From: Streptomyces cynarae
GTDB lineage: Bacteria > Actinomycetota > Actinomycetes > Streptomycetales > Streptomycetaceae
Length of the DNA stretch: 64,000 nucleotides
Direction: 5' to 3'
NCBI RefSeq assembly: GCF_025642135.1
Contig: NZ_CP106793.1
Coordinates: forward strand, 2,215,001 to 2,279,000
In this document: piece after piece, positions 52,234 to 63,609 of the stretch
How positions within the stretch are numbered: position 1 is the first letter of the stretch
Layout of the letters: the number at the start of each line of letters is the position of its first letter
Position numbers and translations under genes: made by a program
Notes under the pieces: generated by a model
Databases searched by the model: none
What the model saw: the letters and a program-made list of their open reading frames with translations, nothing else
What the model was told of the DNA's origin: nothing

Positions 52234-53025
52234 ATGCCCACACCCCTTCCGACCGGCCCTCTTGTCACCAGGGACGGTCTTCGCGCACAGCTGCGCGCGC
52301 TCGGCGTCACGCCCGGCGGGATCCTCCTCGTGCACTCCTCGCTCAGCGCGCTCGGCTGGGTCAACGGAGGCGCCGTCACGGTCGTCCAGGCACTGCTCGA
52401 CGCCCTCGGCCCGGACGGCACGCTGGTGGTGCCGACGCAGTCCGGCGATCTGTCCGATCCGGCGCTGTGGGGAAATCCGCCGGTGCCCGAGGAATGGTGG
52501 GAGACCATCCGGGCCACCATGCCCGCGTACGACCCGCGGACCACGCCCACGCGCGGGGTCGGCGTGATCCCGGAGACCGTACGCACCTGGCCGGGCGCCC
52601 TGCGCAGCGCGCACCCCCAGACGTCCTTCGCCGCGGTCGGCCCGCACGCCGCGGAGATCGTCGAGGGCCACTCGCCCGACTGCCGCCTGGGCGAGCGCAG
52701 CCCGCTGGCCCGGCTGGAGGCCCTGGGCGCCCGCGTGCTGCTGCTGGGGGCCGGATACGACTCCTGCACCTGCTTCCATCTGGCCGAGTACCGCATACCC
52801 TCGCCGCTCGTCCGGGTGGGACGGCCGGGACCGAACGGATGGGAAGTGGTGACCGAGGTGTCGATCACTTCCGAGCGCTTCGACGAGCTGGGGCACGACT
52901 TCGAGCGGGACCGGCCCGTCACACGGGGAAAGGTTTGCGCGGCCGACGCGCGGCTGTTCCCGGTCGCGGACGCGGTGGCGTATGCGGAGCGGTGGCTGGC
53001 ACTGCACAGGCCGCGTGACGAGTAG
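52234..53025 (+). CDS. AAC(3)-family N-acetyltransferase (aminoglycoside 3-N-acetyltransferase-like)
   Basis: 263 residues. [39 protein letters not shown], then [13 protein letters not shown] and [20 protein letters not shown] are the conserved blocks of the antibiotic_NAT (AAC(3)/YokD) family, with the catalytic His in the last block. Members acetylate aminoglycosides or other amines using acetyl-CoA. Chromosomal Streptomyces copies do not always confer resistance, so the substrate is left open. It is divergent from the suf operon. Confidence 0.85.
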   Translation: MPTPLPTGPLVTRDGLRAQLRALGVTPGGILLVHSSLSALGWVNGGAVTVVQALLDALGPDGTLVVPTQSGDLSDPALWGNPPVPEEWWETIRATMPAYDPRTTPTRGVGVIPETVRTWPGALRSAHPQTSFAAVGPHAAEIVEGHSPDCRLGERSPLARLEALGARVLLLGAGYDSCTCFHLAEYRIPSPLVRVGRPGPNGWEVVTEVSITSERFDELGHDFERDRPVTRGKVCAADARLFPVADAVAYAERWLALHRPRDE

Positions 53026-53109
53026 TTTCCGGACGTGGTCGTACCCGGTGCAATCGGTTTCCGGCCCCCCTCGTCCGGTGCCCGGCGCGCCTACCTAGAC
53101 TCTGGACCC

Positions 53110-54033
53110 ATGGGAAGTGAGCCGGTCGTCCAGGTACAGGCCCTGGTGAAGCGGTATGGCACGAAGACCGCGGTGAACGGGCTCGACCTGGTGGCCCGGG
53201 CGGGCATCACCGCTGTTCTCGGCCCCAACGGGGCGGGAAAGACGACCACGGTCGAGACCTGCGAGGGCTACCGGAAGCCGGACTCCGGCACGGTTCGCGT
53301 CCTGGGCCTCGACCCGGTCCGGGAGGCCGCCGCACTGCGCCCGCGGGTCGGTGTGATGCTCCAGTCCGGCGGCGTGTACTCGGGTGCCCGGGCGGAAGAG
53401 ATGCTCCGCCACGTGGCCAAGCTGCACGCGCACCCCCTCGACGTGGACGCGCTCATCGAGCGGCTGGGGCTCGGCAGCTGCGGGCGGACGCCGTACCGGC
53501 GCCTGTCGGGCGGGCAACAGCAGCGGCTCGCGCTCGCCATGGCCGTCGTCGGCCGCCCCGAGCTGGTGTTCCTGGACGAGCCGACCGCCGGCCTGGACCC
53601 GCAGGCCCGCAGGGCCACCTGGGACCTAGTCCGCGACCTGCGCACCGACGGGGTTTCCGTGATCCTGACCACCCACTACATGGACGAGGCCGAGCAGCTC
53701 GCCGACGACGTCGCGATCATCGACGCGGGCCGGGTCATCGCCCAGGGCCACCCGGAGGAGCTGTGCCGCGGCGGCGCCGAGAACACGCTCCGCTTCACCG
53801 GGCGGCCCGGCCTCGACGTGGGCTCCCTGCTGAAGGCGCTGCCGGCCGACTGTTCGGCGGCGGAGCTGACGCCGGGCGCGTACCGCGTCATCGGCAAGGT
53901 CGATCCGCAGCTGCTGGCCACGGTCACCTCCTGGTGCGCGCAGCACGGGGTGATGCCGGACAGGATCTCGGTCGAACGGCACACCCTGGAGGACGTCTTC
54001 TTGGAGCTCACCGGCAAGGAGCTGCGCTCGTGA
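53110..54033 (+). CDS. ABC exporter ATP-binding protein (DrrA-like)
   Basis: 307 residues from the ATG at 53110. TAGACT ends 8 bp before it, suggesting a leaderless mRNA. Walker A GPNGAGKTTT, signature LSGGQQQRLALAMAV, Walker B LVFLDEPTAGLDP, H-loop LTTHYMDEAEQLADDV; the C-terminal tail is of the daunorubicin-resistance type (ISVERHTLEDVFLELTGKELR). It powers export through the permease coded next (GTGA overlap). Confidence 0.92.
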   Translation: MGSEPVVQVQALVKRYGTKTAVNGLDLVARAGITAVLGPNGAGKTTTVETCEGYRKPDSGTVRVLGLDPVREAAALRPRVGVMLQSGGVYSGARAEEMLRHVAKLHAHPLDVDALIERLGLGSCGRTPYRRLSGGQQQRLALAMAVVGRPELVFLDEPTAGLDPQARRATWDLVRDLRTDGVSVILTTHYMDEAEQLADDVAIIDAGRVIAQGHPEELCRGGAENTLRFTGRPGLDVGSLLKALPADCSAAELTPGAYRVIGKVDPQLLATVTSWCAQHGVMPDRISVERHTLEDVFLELTGKELRS

Positions 54034-54800
54034 CCACCGTCGGCACCTACACGCCCAAGCCCGGCGCCGCCCCGCTGCCCCGCATGATCGCCGCGCAGGC
54101 CGCGCTCGAGACGCGGATGCTGCTGCGCAACGGCGAGCAGCTGCTCCTGACGGTCGTCATCCCCACGCTGCTGCTGGTCCTCTTCAGCTCGGTCGACATC
54201 GTCGACACCGGCGCGGGCAAGGCCGTCGACTTCCTCGCCCCGGGCGTCCTGGCGCTCGCCGTGATGTCGACCGCGTTCACGGGACAGGCCATCGCGACCG
54301 GCTTCGAGCGCCGCTACGGCGTGCTGAAGCGGCTCGCGTCCTCCCCGCTCCCCCGCTGGGGGCTGATGTCCGCGAAGACGGCCTCAGTCCTGGTCACCGA
54401 GGTCCTCCAGGTGGTCCTGCTGACGGTGATCGCGTTCGCGCTGGGCTGGTCGCCACACGGCAACCCCCTCGCCGTGCTGCTCCTGCTGGTCCTCGGCACG
54501 GCCGCCTTCTCCGGGCTCGGCCTGCTGATGGCGGGCACGCTGAAGGCGGAGGCCACCCTGGCCGCAGCCAACCTGGTGTTCCTGCTGCTGCTCGTGGGCG
54601 GCGGCGTGATCGTGCCGCTGGACAAGTTCCCCCCGGGCGCGCAGGACGTCCTCGGTCTGCTTCCGATCTCCGCCCTCTCCGACGGCCTCAGGTCCGTGTT
54701 GCAGCACGGGGCCGGAACACCCTGGGGCGACCTGGGCATCCTGGCTCTGTGGGCCGTGGTGGGGCTGGCCGCGGCCGGGAGGTTCTTCCGCTGGGAGTGA
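54030..54800 (+). CDS. ABC-2 type exporter permease
   Basis: 256 residues from the GTG at 54030, which overlaps the ATPase stop. About six membrane segments: LTVVIPTLLLVLFSSV, DFLAPGVLALAVMSTAFTGQAI, VLVTEVLQVVLLTVIAFALGW, LAVLLLLVLGTAAFSGLGLLM, ANLVFLLLLVGGGVIVPL and DLGILALWAVVGLAAA. It is an ABC-2 membrane protein as in DrrB. The exported compound is unknown. In actinobacteria this pair often precedes ctaA, as here. Confidence 0.9.
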   Translation: MTTVGTYTPKPGAAPLPRMIAAQAALETRMLLRNGEQLLLTVVIPTLLLVLFSSVDIVDTGAGKAVDFLAPGVLALAVMSTAFTGQAIATGFERRYGVLKRLASSPLPRWGLMSAKTASVLVTEVLQVVLLTVIAFALGWSPHGNPLAVLLLLVLGTAAFSGLGLLMAGTLKAEATLAAANLVFLLLLVGGGVIVPLDKFPPGAQDVLGLLPISALSDGLRSVLQHGAGTPWGDLGILALWAVVGLAAAGRFFRWE

Positions 54801-54854
54801 CCCGTTCCGCCCGGGCCGACCCCTCGTGAAAGCGTGCACAAGCGGCCCCCTACC

Positions 54855-55862
54855 ATGAAAGGCGTGCCAAACGTGACCCGCGCCGACGCCGTAGCGGCCG
54901 TGCGCAACCCGCTCGTCTTCATCGCCGCACGCTGGACCCCGAATCCCAGGACGGTTCAGCGGGCGGCGCTCGCCGCGCTCCTGATGTCGGTGGTGATCGT
55001 CGTCACCGGCGGTGCCGTGCGCCTGACCGGCTCCGGGCTGGGCTGCCCCACCTGGCCCGAGTGCACGGACGGCTCGCTGACCACGACCCGCGCCATGGGC
55101 TGGCACGGCGCCATCGAGTTCGGCAACCGCATGCTGACGTACGTGCTGTGCGCGGCCGTCGGCTGGGCGATCATCGCGGCCCGTTCGGAGAAGCCGCGGC
55201 GGCGCAGCCTCACCCGGCTCGGCTGGGCACAGTTCTGGATCGTGATGAGCAACGCGGTCCTCGGCGGCATCGTGGTCCTCGTCGGCCTCAACCCGTACAC
55301 CGTCGCCGCGCACTTCCTGCTGTCCACCGCGCTGATCACGGTGGCCACGGTGATGTGGCAGCGCACACGGGAGGGCGACGCGGCGCCTCGCCCGCTGGTC
55401 GGCAAGGCCGTCCAGCAGTTGGTGTGGTTCCTGGTCGTCGCCTCGGTGCTGCTGATCGCGGTCGGCACGGTCGTCACCGGTGCGGGACCGCACGCGGGCG
55501 ACTCACGGGAGGTCGAGCGCATCCCGATCGACTGGGAGACCGTCGCCAAGCTGCACGCCGTGCTCGCCTGGATCGTGGTGACGCTGACGTTCGCCCTGTG
55601 GTTCGTCCTGAAGGCGGTCGACGCGCCGAGCGGCCCGCTGCACCGCACCCGTGAGCTGTTCCTGATCCTGCTCGGCCAGGGCGTCATCGGCTACGTCCAG
55701 TACTTCACGCACCTGCCGGAGCTTCTGGTCGGCCTGCACATGTTCGGCTCCTGCCTGGTGTGGATCGGGGTCCTCCGGGTGCTGCTGTCGCTCCGGGAAC
55801 GCACCGGCGTGACCGCCGGCCTTCCCGGTCCCTCGACGGAGTCGGCCCTCACCAACGCCTGA
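54855..55862 (+). CDS. ctaA: Heme A synthase (COX15/CtaA)
   Basis: 335 residues with eight membrane segments. The four heme-ligand His regions are present: GWHGAIEFGNR, AHFLLSTAL, KLHAVLAWIVV and GLHMFGSCLVW; the loop TGSGLGCPTWPEC has the Cys pair. It oxidises heme O to heme A for cytochrome aa3 oxidase. The ATG at 54855 lies close to a TAC-rich -10-like region; a GTG 18 bp downstream is an alternative start. ctaB, the previous enzyme in the pathway, lies 1.6 kb away. Confidence 0.93.
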   Translation: MKGVPNVTRADAVAAVRNPLVFIAARWTPNPRTVQRAALAALLMSVVIVVTGGAVRLTGSGLGCPTWPECTDGSLTTTRAMGWHGAIEFGNRMLTYVLCAAVGWAIIAARSEKPRRRSLTRLGWAQFWIVMSNAVLGGIVVLVGLNPYTVAAHFLLSTALITVATVMWQRTREGDAAPRPLVGKAVQQLVWFLVVASVLLIAVGTVVTGAGPHAGDSREVERIPIDWETVAKLHAVLAWIVVTLTFALWFVLKAVDAPSGPLHRTRELFLILLGQGVIGYVQYFTHLPELLVGLHMFGSCLVWIGVLRVLLSLRERTGVTAGLPGPSTESALTNA

Positions 55863-55888
55863 CGGCCCCCACGCCCCGGCCGTACGGC

Positions 55889-56994
55889 TCACTCCAGCCC
55901 GTAGACCCGCCGCGCGTTCCCCGCCGCGATCATCCCCGCCACCCGCTGCGCGTCCACGAGCGACCAGGCGCCCTCGGCGACCCAGCCGCCCAGTAGTCGG
56001 GACAGCGCCTCGCGGAACAGACGGGCGCCGATCACATGGAGTTCGGGCAGGCCGTGGGCGCCGCTGGAGAAGAGGACCTTGCCGAAGGGCGCCAGCTCCA
56101 GGACCTCGGCCAGGACGGCCGCGGCCCGGGCGCCGGTGCGCACCAGGGCCGCGCCCAGGTCCGCGTAGACGTGCGGGAAGACCCCGGCAAGATGCGCGGC
56201 GTGCCGGTGGTACGGATAGCCGTGCAGCAGGATCAGGTCCGTGCCGAGACCGGCCGTGGCGCGCACGAAGTCGGTGAGCAGGACGGGGTCGGTGCGGTCG
56301 ATGCGCAGGCCCGGTTCTCCGAGGCCGGCGTGGAGCTGGAGCGGCCGGCCCGAGGCCACCGCGCTCCACAGCAGATGGCGCAGCAGCACCGGGTCCGACA
56401 GGGTGCCTCCGACTCTGCGTCCCGCCAGCCAGCGGCCCGCCGCGCCCCGCACCTCCCCGGCCCCGGCGGCTCCGGCGCGAGCGCCAGACCGTGCCGTACG
56501 CCCGCCACCGAGGTGAACGCCACCGCGTGGGCCGCCGCCCCGTGGATCGACTCGGCGAGATTGGCGAGGAATCCCTCGACCGTGCCGGAGGTGTCGGCCA
56601 CTTGTTCGGCGAGCAGCTCCAGGCGGACGATCTCGTGTGCCTCGGCTTCCCCGGCGGACGCCATCTCGGCGGGCCCGGTCAGATCGCCGGGCAGCCCGGT
56701 GTCGACGAGGTAGGTGGTGATGCCGCTGCCTCGCAGCAGCCTGCGCCCCGCCTCCAGGACGCCGAGTTCGCGCCGCCGGGCGAGATAGCGGGCCGGCGGG
56801 CAGTGCGGCTCCAGCCCGAGCAACGGCGGACACCAGCGGCGTACGGCGAAGCCCGTCTGGGTGTCGAACAGGGTCGTACCGGCGGCGGGCGGGCCCTCGG
56901 TACGGGCGAGGTGGGCCTCGAACGTGCCGAGGCCCAGCTCGGTACGGACCACGCCGTGGCAGTACTGGTCCACCAGGGACGGCGTTTCGATCAT
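55889..56994 (-). pseudogene. Amidohydrolase-family protein, single-base frameshift
   Basis: The ATG at 56992-56994 has GGGAG 5 nt upstream and opens a frame with IETPSLVDQYCHGVV (metal His) and GITTYLVDTGLP. After LALAPEPPGPG this frame degenerates. The next frame continues exactly with EVRGAAGRWLAGRRVGG, DFVRATAGLGTDLILLHGYPYHR, ELAPFGKVLFSSGAHG and a C-terminal AGMIAAGNARRVYGLE, all amidohydrolase_2 features. Loss of one G in a GGGG run (plus-strand CCCC at 56455-56458) accounts for it. The intact protein would be about 368 residues. It may be a real null mutation or a homopolymer sequencing error. Confidence 0.78.
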
Positions 56995-57060
56995 CCGGAC
57001 TCCCGTGACTGGACCGTGCCTCCTGAAGGTCCTAACGGGTGAACCCGGCGTGAGGTGTTG

Positions 57061-57396
57061 CTACTGGGCGGTGCGCGTGCCGCCCACCTGGATCCCCGCC
57101 ATGCGCGTCCACTCGTACGGGCCGGTCTTCACCTTGCCCGCGAACTCGCCGTCGAACGCCTCGTGGACGGTGATGCCGGACTTCTCCACCGCCTTCTCGG
57201 CCACGGCGTAGGTGGGCGCCACGAGGTCGCCCCAGGTGCCGTCCTCGCCGACGAGCACGATGCGGGCCCCGCGCTGACCGATGTACGCGACCTGGCCCTC
57301 GGCGCCGCCGTGGGCCTTGGAGAAGGAGTCGATCTGCCGGGCGATCCGGGCCGCCCTGCGCTCGTCCTTGGGGTCAACCTGCTGCGTGTCTGCCAT
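57061..57396 (-). CDS. Small conserved protein of unknown function
   Basis: 111 residues from the ATG at 57394-57396 (MADTQQVDPKDERRAARIARQIDSFSKAHGGAEG). A short basic/acidic helix is followed by a compact beta-rich part (QVAYIGQRGARIVLVGEDGTWGDLVAP) ending GPYEWTRMAGIQVGG. No signal peptide or membrane segment. Such proteins are found beside ctaB in many actinobacteria, but I know of no function. Confidence 0.8.
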   Translation of the reverse strand: MADTQQVDPKDERRAARIARQIDSFSKAHGGAEGQVAYIGQRGARIVLVGEDGTWGDLVAPTYAVAEKAVEKSGITVHEAFDGEFAGKVKTGPYEWTRMAGIQVGGTRTAQ

Positions 57397-57475
57397 GGTC
57401 AGGATGCTACCCACGAGTAGATCGACTGGCGAGAGCGGTGCCCTGTGACGTACGTCGGCTGCCCGAAGGTGTTCG

Positions 57476-58456
57476 TCAGCGGAGGAACGGATCCACCGCC
57501 ACCGCGACGAACAGCAGCGAGACGTACGTGATCGACCAGTGGAAGAGCCGCATCTCCTTCAGCTTGGCCCCGGTGGCCTCCGCCTTCGCCCGGTTCTGCA
57601 GCGCGTGCGCCTCCCACAGCCACCAGCCGCCCGCCGCCAGCGCGACCGCCGTGTAGAACCAGCCGGTGTAGCCGAGCGGGGTCAGCAGCAGGGAGACGAC
57701 GACCATCACCCAGCTGTAGATCACGATCTGCCGGGCGACCACCTTGTTGGAGGCGATGACCGGCAGCATCGGCACGCCCACGCGCGCGTAGTCCTCCCTG
57801 ACCTTCATGGACAGCGGCCAGTAGTGCGGCGGCGTCCAGAAGAACATCACGAGGAAGAGGATGACGGGCGCCCACGACATGGAGTCGGTGACGGAGGACC
57901 AGCCGATGAGCACCGGCATGCAGCCGGCGATGCCGCCCCACACGATGTTCTGCGAGGTACGGCGCTTGAGGATCATCGTGTAGACGACGACGTAGAAAAG
58001 GAGGGCTCCGAGCGACAGCCACGCCGACAGCCAGTTGACGGTGAAACCGAACAGGAGCGTCGAGACGACCGCCAGCGTGATGCCGAAGGCGAGGCATTCT
58101 CGCGGGCTGACCATGCCGGTGACCAGCGGGCGCTGGGAGGTGCGGTCCATGAGCGCGTCGATGTCGCGGTCGATGTACATGTTCAGCGCGTTGGCGCCGC
58201 CCGCGGACAGGTAGCCGCCGATGCAGGTGAGCAGGACCAGCTTCAGGTCCGGCACGCCCTGCTGGGCGAGGAACATCACCGGGACCGTGGTGATCAGCAG
58301 CAGCTCGATGATCCGCGGCTTGGTCAGTGCCACGAACGCCTTGACACGGGCCCCGAACGGCCGGTGGCTCGGGCTCTGGCGCGCACCGAGCTCCCCCACA
58401 GCCTTGAGGGCGTGGGAGGTACCCCCACCCGCTGGACGGGATTCGACGGCCGTCAC
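57476..58456 (-). CDS. ctaB: Protoheme IX farnesyltransferase (heme O synthase)
   Basis: 326 residues from a GTG at 58454-58456 with AGGGG 5 nt upstream; ATGs at 58477 and 58531 are less well placed. UbiA-family prenyltransferase with about nine membrane segments: [38 protein letters not shown] (first Asp motif) and the second motif region [14 protein letters not shown]. It adds farnesyl to heme B. Residues about 11-31 come from a C/G-rich hairpin repeat (58391-58419), unlike the conserved parts either side. It is divergent from tkt. Confidence 0.93.
   Translation of the reverse strand: MTAVESRPAGGGTSHALKAVGELGARQSPSHRPFGARVKAFVALTKPRIIELLLITTVPVMFLAQQGVPDLKLVLLTCIGGYLSAGGANALNMYIDRDIDALMDRTSQRPLVTGMVSPRECLAFGITLAVVSTLLFGFTVNWLSAWLSLGALLFYVVVYTMILKRRTSQNIVWGGIAGCMPVLIGWSSVTDSMSWAPVILFLVMFFWTPPHYWPLSMKVREDYARVGVPMLPVIASNKVVARQIVIYSWVMVVVSLLLTPLGYTGWFYTAVALAAGGWWLWEAHALQNRAKAEATGAKLKEMRLFHWSITYVSLLFVAVAVDPFLR
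58391..58419. repeat. C/G-rich hairpin repeat inside the ctaB N-terminal coding region
   Basis: CTCCCCCAC and GTGGGAG arms enclose about 13 bases. Hairpins of this form are typical of Streptomyces intergenic repeats; here the repeat is translated in frame near the ctaB N-terminus. Confidence 0.6.
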
Positions 58457-58831
58457 GCACACCCCTGACAGAGACATCCCAGCGAGCCGTGGCTGTGAAC
58501 GCCCAGTAAAGGCTCGCGCGTACTCACGCAACTTTAGACGTTGCCCGAAGCGCGCCCTTCGCGGGGGGTGGGTCGTGTTGGACGGTGGCCGTGCCGCTGG
58601 TGGAGGAGAGGGAAGGAAGAGCCGGGCAGAGCTCGATTGAGCGATCGGATGAGCGGGTCCGTATTCAGTTGCCGACTACGGATATGGCGGGTCGGGAGGC
58701 GGACGTCCAAGACTCCCGGCAGTCTGGAATGACCCGAAAAGACGCACGTACTTACAGGGGTAGGCTCAGCAGCGGCCGGTGGGCGCCCAGTGCACCGGCA
58801 TTCGACATGTGGAGAGGAGCCCTGACCCAGG
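58457..58831. other. Divergent intergenic region ctaB / tkt
   Basis: 375 bp. It holds the promoters of both genes, none of which I can place with confidence. GCAAC-N7-GTTGC (58528-58544) lies 72-88 bp upstream of ctaB and could be an operator. TAGGCT at 58762-58767 is a -10-like word for tkt. Confidence 0.5.
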
Positions 58832-60919
<2,088 letters not shown>

Positions 60920-60953
60920 CGCTGATACACGACACGTAGGAGATGCATTTTCC

Positions 60954-62072
60954 ATGACAGACGCACTCAAGCGCCTCTCCGAGGAAGGCGTCGCGATCTG
61001 GCTGGACGACCTGTCGCGCAAGCGGATCACGTCCGGCAACCTCGCCGAACTGATCGACCAGCAGCACGTCGTGGGCGTCACCACCAACCCGACGATCTTC
61101 CAGAAGGCGATCTCCGAGGGCGACGGCTACGACCAGCAGCTCGCCGACCTCGCCGCCCGCAAGGTCACCGTCGAAGAGGCGATCCGCATGATCACCACGG
61201 CGGACGTCCGGGACGCCGCCGACATCCTGCGTCCGGTGTTCGACGCCACCGAGGGCCAGGACGGCCGGGTGTCGATCGAGGTCGACCCGCGGCTCGCGCA
61301 CAACACCCGGGCAACCGTCGCCGAGGCCAAGCAGCTGGCCTGGCTGGTGGACCGTCCGAACACCCTCATCAAGATCCCGGCGACCCGTGCGGGCCTGCCG
61401 GCGATCACCGAGACGATCGGCAACGGCATCAGCGTCAACGTCACGCTGATCTTCTCGCTGGAGCGCTACCGCGAGGTCATGGACGCCTACCTCAGCGGCC
61501 TGGAGAAGGCCCGCGAGAAGGGTCTGGACCTCTCCAAGATCCACTCGGTGGCGTCCTTCTTCGTCTCCCGCGTCGACACCGAGATCGACAAGCGGATCGA
61601 CAAGTTGGGCACCGACGAGGCCAAGGCGCTGCGCGGCAAGGCCGCCGTCGCCAACGCCCGCCTGGCCTACGAGGCGTACGAGGAGGTCTTCTCCTCGGAC
61701 CGGTGGAGCGCGCTGGAGAAGGCGGGCGCGAACAAGCAGCGTCCGCTGTGGGCCTCCACCGGCGTGAAGGACAAGGCGTACAAGGACACCCTGTACGTGG
61801 ACGAGCTGGTGGCGCCGAACACGGTGAACACCATGCCGGAGGCCACCTTGGTGGCCACCGAGGACCACGGCGAGATCACCGGCAACACCGTCGCCGGCAC
61901 CTACGAGCAGGCGCGCGCCGACCTCGACGCGCTCGCGAAGCTCGGGATCTCGTACGACGAGGTGGTCCAGCTCCTGGAGGACGAGGGCGTCGAGAAGTTC
62001 GCGGCCTCCTGGAACGACCTGCTCAAGTCGACCGAGGCGGAACTGCAGCGCCTCGCGCCCTCGGAGGGCTGA
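60954..62072 (+). CDS. tal: Transaldolase
   Basis: 372 residues, actinobacterial-type transaldolase. [15 protein letters not shown] (conserved Asn), [37 protein letters not shown] with the Schiff-base Lys, and [15 protein letters not shown]. It transfers dihydroxyacetone units between sugar phosphates. AGGAG lies 11 nt before the ATG at 60954. It lies 34 bp after tkt, in the same operon. Confidence 0.95.
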   Translation: MTDALKRLSEEGVAIWLDDLSRKRITSGNLAELIDQQHVVGVTTNPTIFQKAISEGDGYDQQLADLAARKVTVEEAIRMITTADVRDAADILRPVFDATEGQDGRVSIEVDPRLAHNTRATVAEAKQLAWLVDRPNTLIKIPATRAGLPAITETIGNGISVNVTLIFSLERYREVMDAYLSGLEKAREKGLDLSKIHSVASFFVSRVDTEIDKRIDKLGTDEAKALRGKAAVANARLAYEAYEEVFSSDRWSALEKAGANKQRPLWASTGVKDKAYKDTLYVDELVAPNTVNTMPEATLVATEDHGEITGNTVAGTYEQARADLDALAKLGISYDEVVQLLEDEGVEKFAASWNDLLKSTEAELQRLAPSEG

Positions 62073-62076
62073 CATC

Positions 62077-63609
62077 TTGACATCCGTACACGGAGCGAAT
62101 CCGCTTCGTGACGCCGCGGACCGACGGCTCCCGCGCATCGCGGGGCCGTCGGGCCTGGTCATCTTCGGCGTTACGGGCGATTTGTCACGTAAAAAGCTGA
62201 TGCCGGCCGTTTACGACCTGGCAAACCGCGGCCTGCTGCCGCCGGGCTTCTCCCTCGTCGGCTTCGCCCGCCGCGACTGGGAGCACGAGGACTTCGCCGG
62301 GGTGGTCCACGACGCCGTCAAGGAGCACGCCCGTACGCCGTTCCGCGAGGAGGTCTGGCAGCAGCTCATCCAGGGGATGCGCTTCGTCCAGGGCACCTTC
62401 GACGACGACGACGCGTTCGAGCGGCTGCGCGGGACGATCGAGGAGCTCGACAAGGCGCAGGGCACGGGCGGCAACTTCGCCTTCTACCTCTCCGTGCCGC
62501 CCAAGTCCTTCCCGGTGGTCATCCAGCAGCTGAAGAAGCACGGCCTCGCCGACCAGCAGGCCGGCTCCTGGCGCCGCGCGGTCATCGAGAAGCCGTTCGG
62601 CCACGACCTGAAGTCGGCCGAGGAGCTCAACGCGATCGTGCACGAGGTCTTCGCCCCGGACCAGGTCTTCCGCATCGACCACTACCTGGGCAAGGAGACC
62701 GTCCAGAACATCCTGGCGCTGCGCTTCGCCAACACGATGTTCGAGCCGATCTGGAACCGGTCCTTCGTGGACCACGTGCAGATCACCATGGCCGAGGACA
62801 TCGGCATCGGCGGCCGCGCGGGCTACTACGACGGCATCGGTGCCGCCCGGGACGTCATCCAGAACCACCTGCTCCAGTTGCTGGCGCTGACGGCCATGGA
62901 GGAGCCCGCCTCCTTCGACGCCGACGCGCTCGCCGCGGAGAAGACCAAGGTGCTCGGCGCGGTCCGGCTGCCCAAGGACCTGGGCACCTCGACCGTGTTC
63001 GGGCAGTACGCGGCCGGCTGGCAGGGCGGCGAGAAGGTCATCGGGTACCTCGAGGAAGAGGGCATCGACAAGAAGTCGAAGACCGACACCTACGCCGCGG
63101 TGAAGCTGGGGATCGACAACCGCCGCTGGGCGGGCGTGCCGTTCTACCTGCGCACCGGCAAGCGGCTGGGCCGCCGGGTGACGGAGATCGCGGTCGTCTT
63201 CCAGCGGGCCCCGCACTCCCCCTTCGACACCACGGCCACCGAGGAGCTGGGCCAGAACGCGGTCGTCATCCGCGTCCAGCCGGACGAGGGCGTCACCGTG
63301 CGCTTCGGTTCCAAGGTGCCGGGTACGTCGATGGAGATCCGGGACGTCTCGATGGACTTCGCCTACGGCGAGTCGTTCACCGAGTCCAGCCCGGAGGCGT
63401 ACGAGCGCCTGATCCTGGACGTGCTGCTGGGTGACGCCAACCTCTTCCCGCGGACGGAGGAGGTCGAGCTGTCCTGGAAGATCCTCGACCCGATCGAGGA
63501 GTACTGGGACGAGCACGGCAGGCCCGCGCAGTACCCGGCCGGAACCTGGGGGCCCGTCGAGGCGGACGAGATGCTTCAGCGAGACGGACGGAGCTGGCGC
63601 CGGCCATGA
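62077..63609 (+). CDS. zwf: Glucose-6-phosphate dehydrogenase
   Basis: 510 residues from a TTG at 62077, 4 bp after tal, with GGAGG within the end of tal. IFGVTGDLSRKKLMPAVYDLA is the NADP-binding motif, EKPFGHDL and RIDHYLGKETVQN the active-site signature (His and Lys). It makes 6-phosphogluconolactone and NADPH. Its stop overlaps opcA as ATGA. Confidence 0.96.
   Translation: MTSVHGANPLRDAADRRLPRIAGPSGLVIFGVTGDLSRKKLMPAVYDLANRGLLPPGFSLVGFARRDWEHEDFAGVVHDAVKEHARTPFREEVWQQLIQGMRFVQGTFDDDDAFERLRGTIEELDKAQGTGGNFAFYLSVPPKSFPVVIQQLKKHGLADQQAGSWRRAVIEKPFGHDLKSAEELNAIVHEVFAPDQVFRIDHYLGKETVQNILALRFANTMFEPIWNRSFVDHVQITMAEDIGIGGRAGYYDGIGAARDVIQNHLLQLLALTAMEEPASFDADALAAEKTKVLGAVRLPKDLGTSTVFGQYAAGWQGGEKVIGYLEEEGIDKKSKTDTYAAVKLGIDNRRWAGVPFYLRTGKRLGRRVTEIAVVFQRAPHSPFDTTATEELGQNAVVIRVQPDEGVTVRFGSKVPGTSMEIRDVSMDFAYGESFTESSPEAYERLILDVLLGDANLFPRTEEVELSWKILDPIEEYWDEHGRPAQYPAGTWGPVEADEMLQRDGRSWRRP

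Noticed and set aside
52234..53025. Clear aminoglycoside resistance gene
   Set aside because: Family membership is good, but chromosomal AAC(3)-like genes in Streptomyces often have no resistance phenotype, and nothing here marks a resistance cassette or a biosynthetic cluster.
58529..58543. SufR operator upstream of ctaB
   Set aside because: The arms CAAC/GTTG are present but the spacer is 7, not 6, and ctaB is not a known SufR target.
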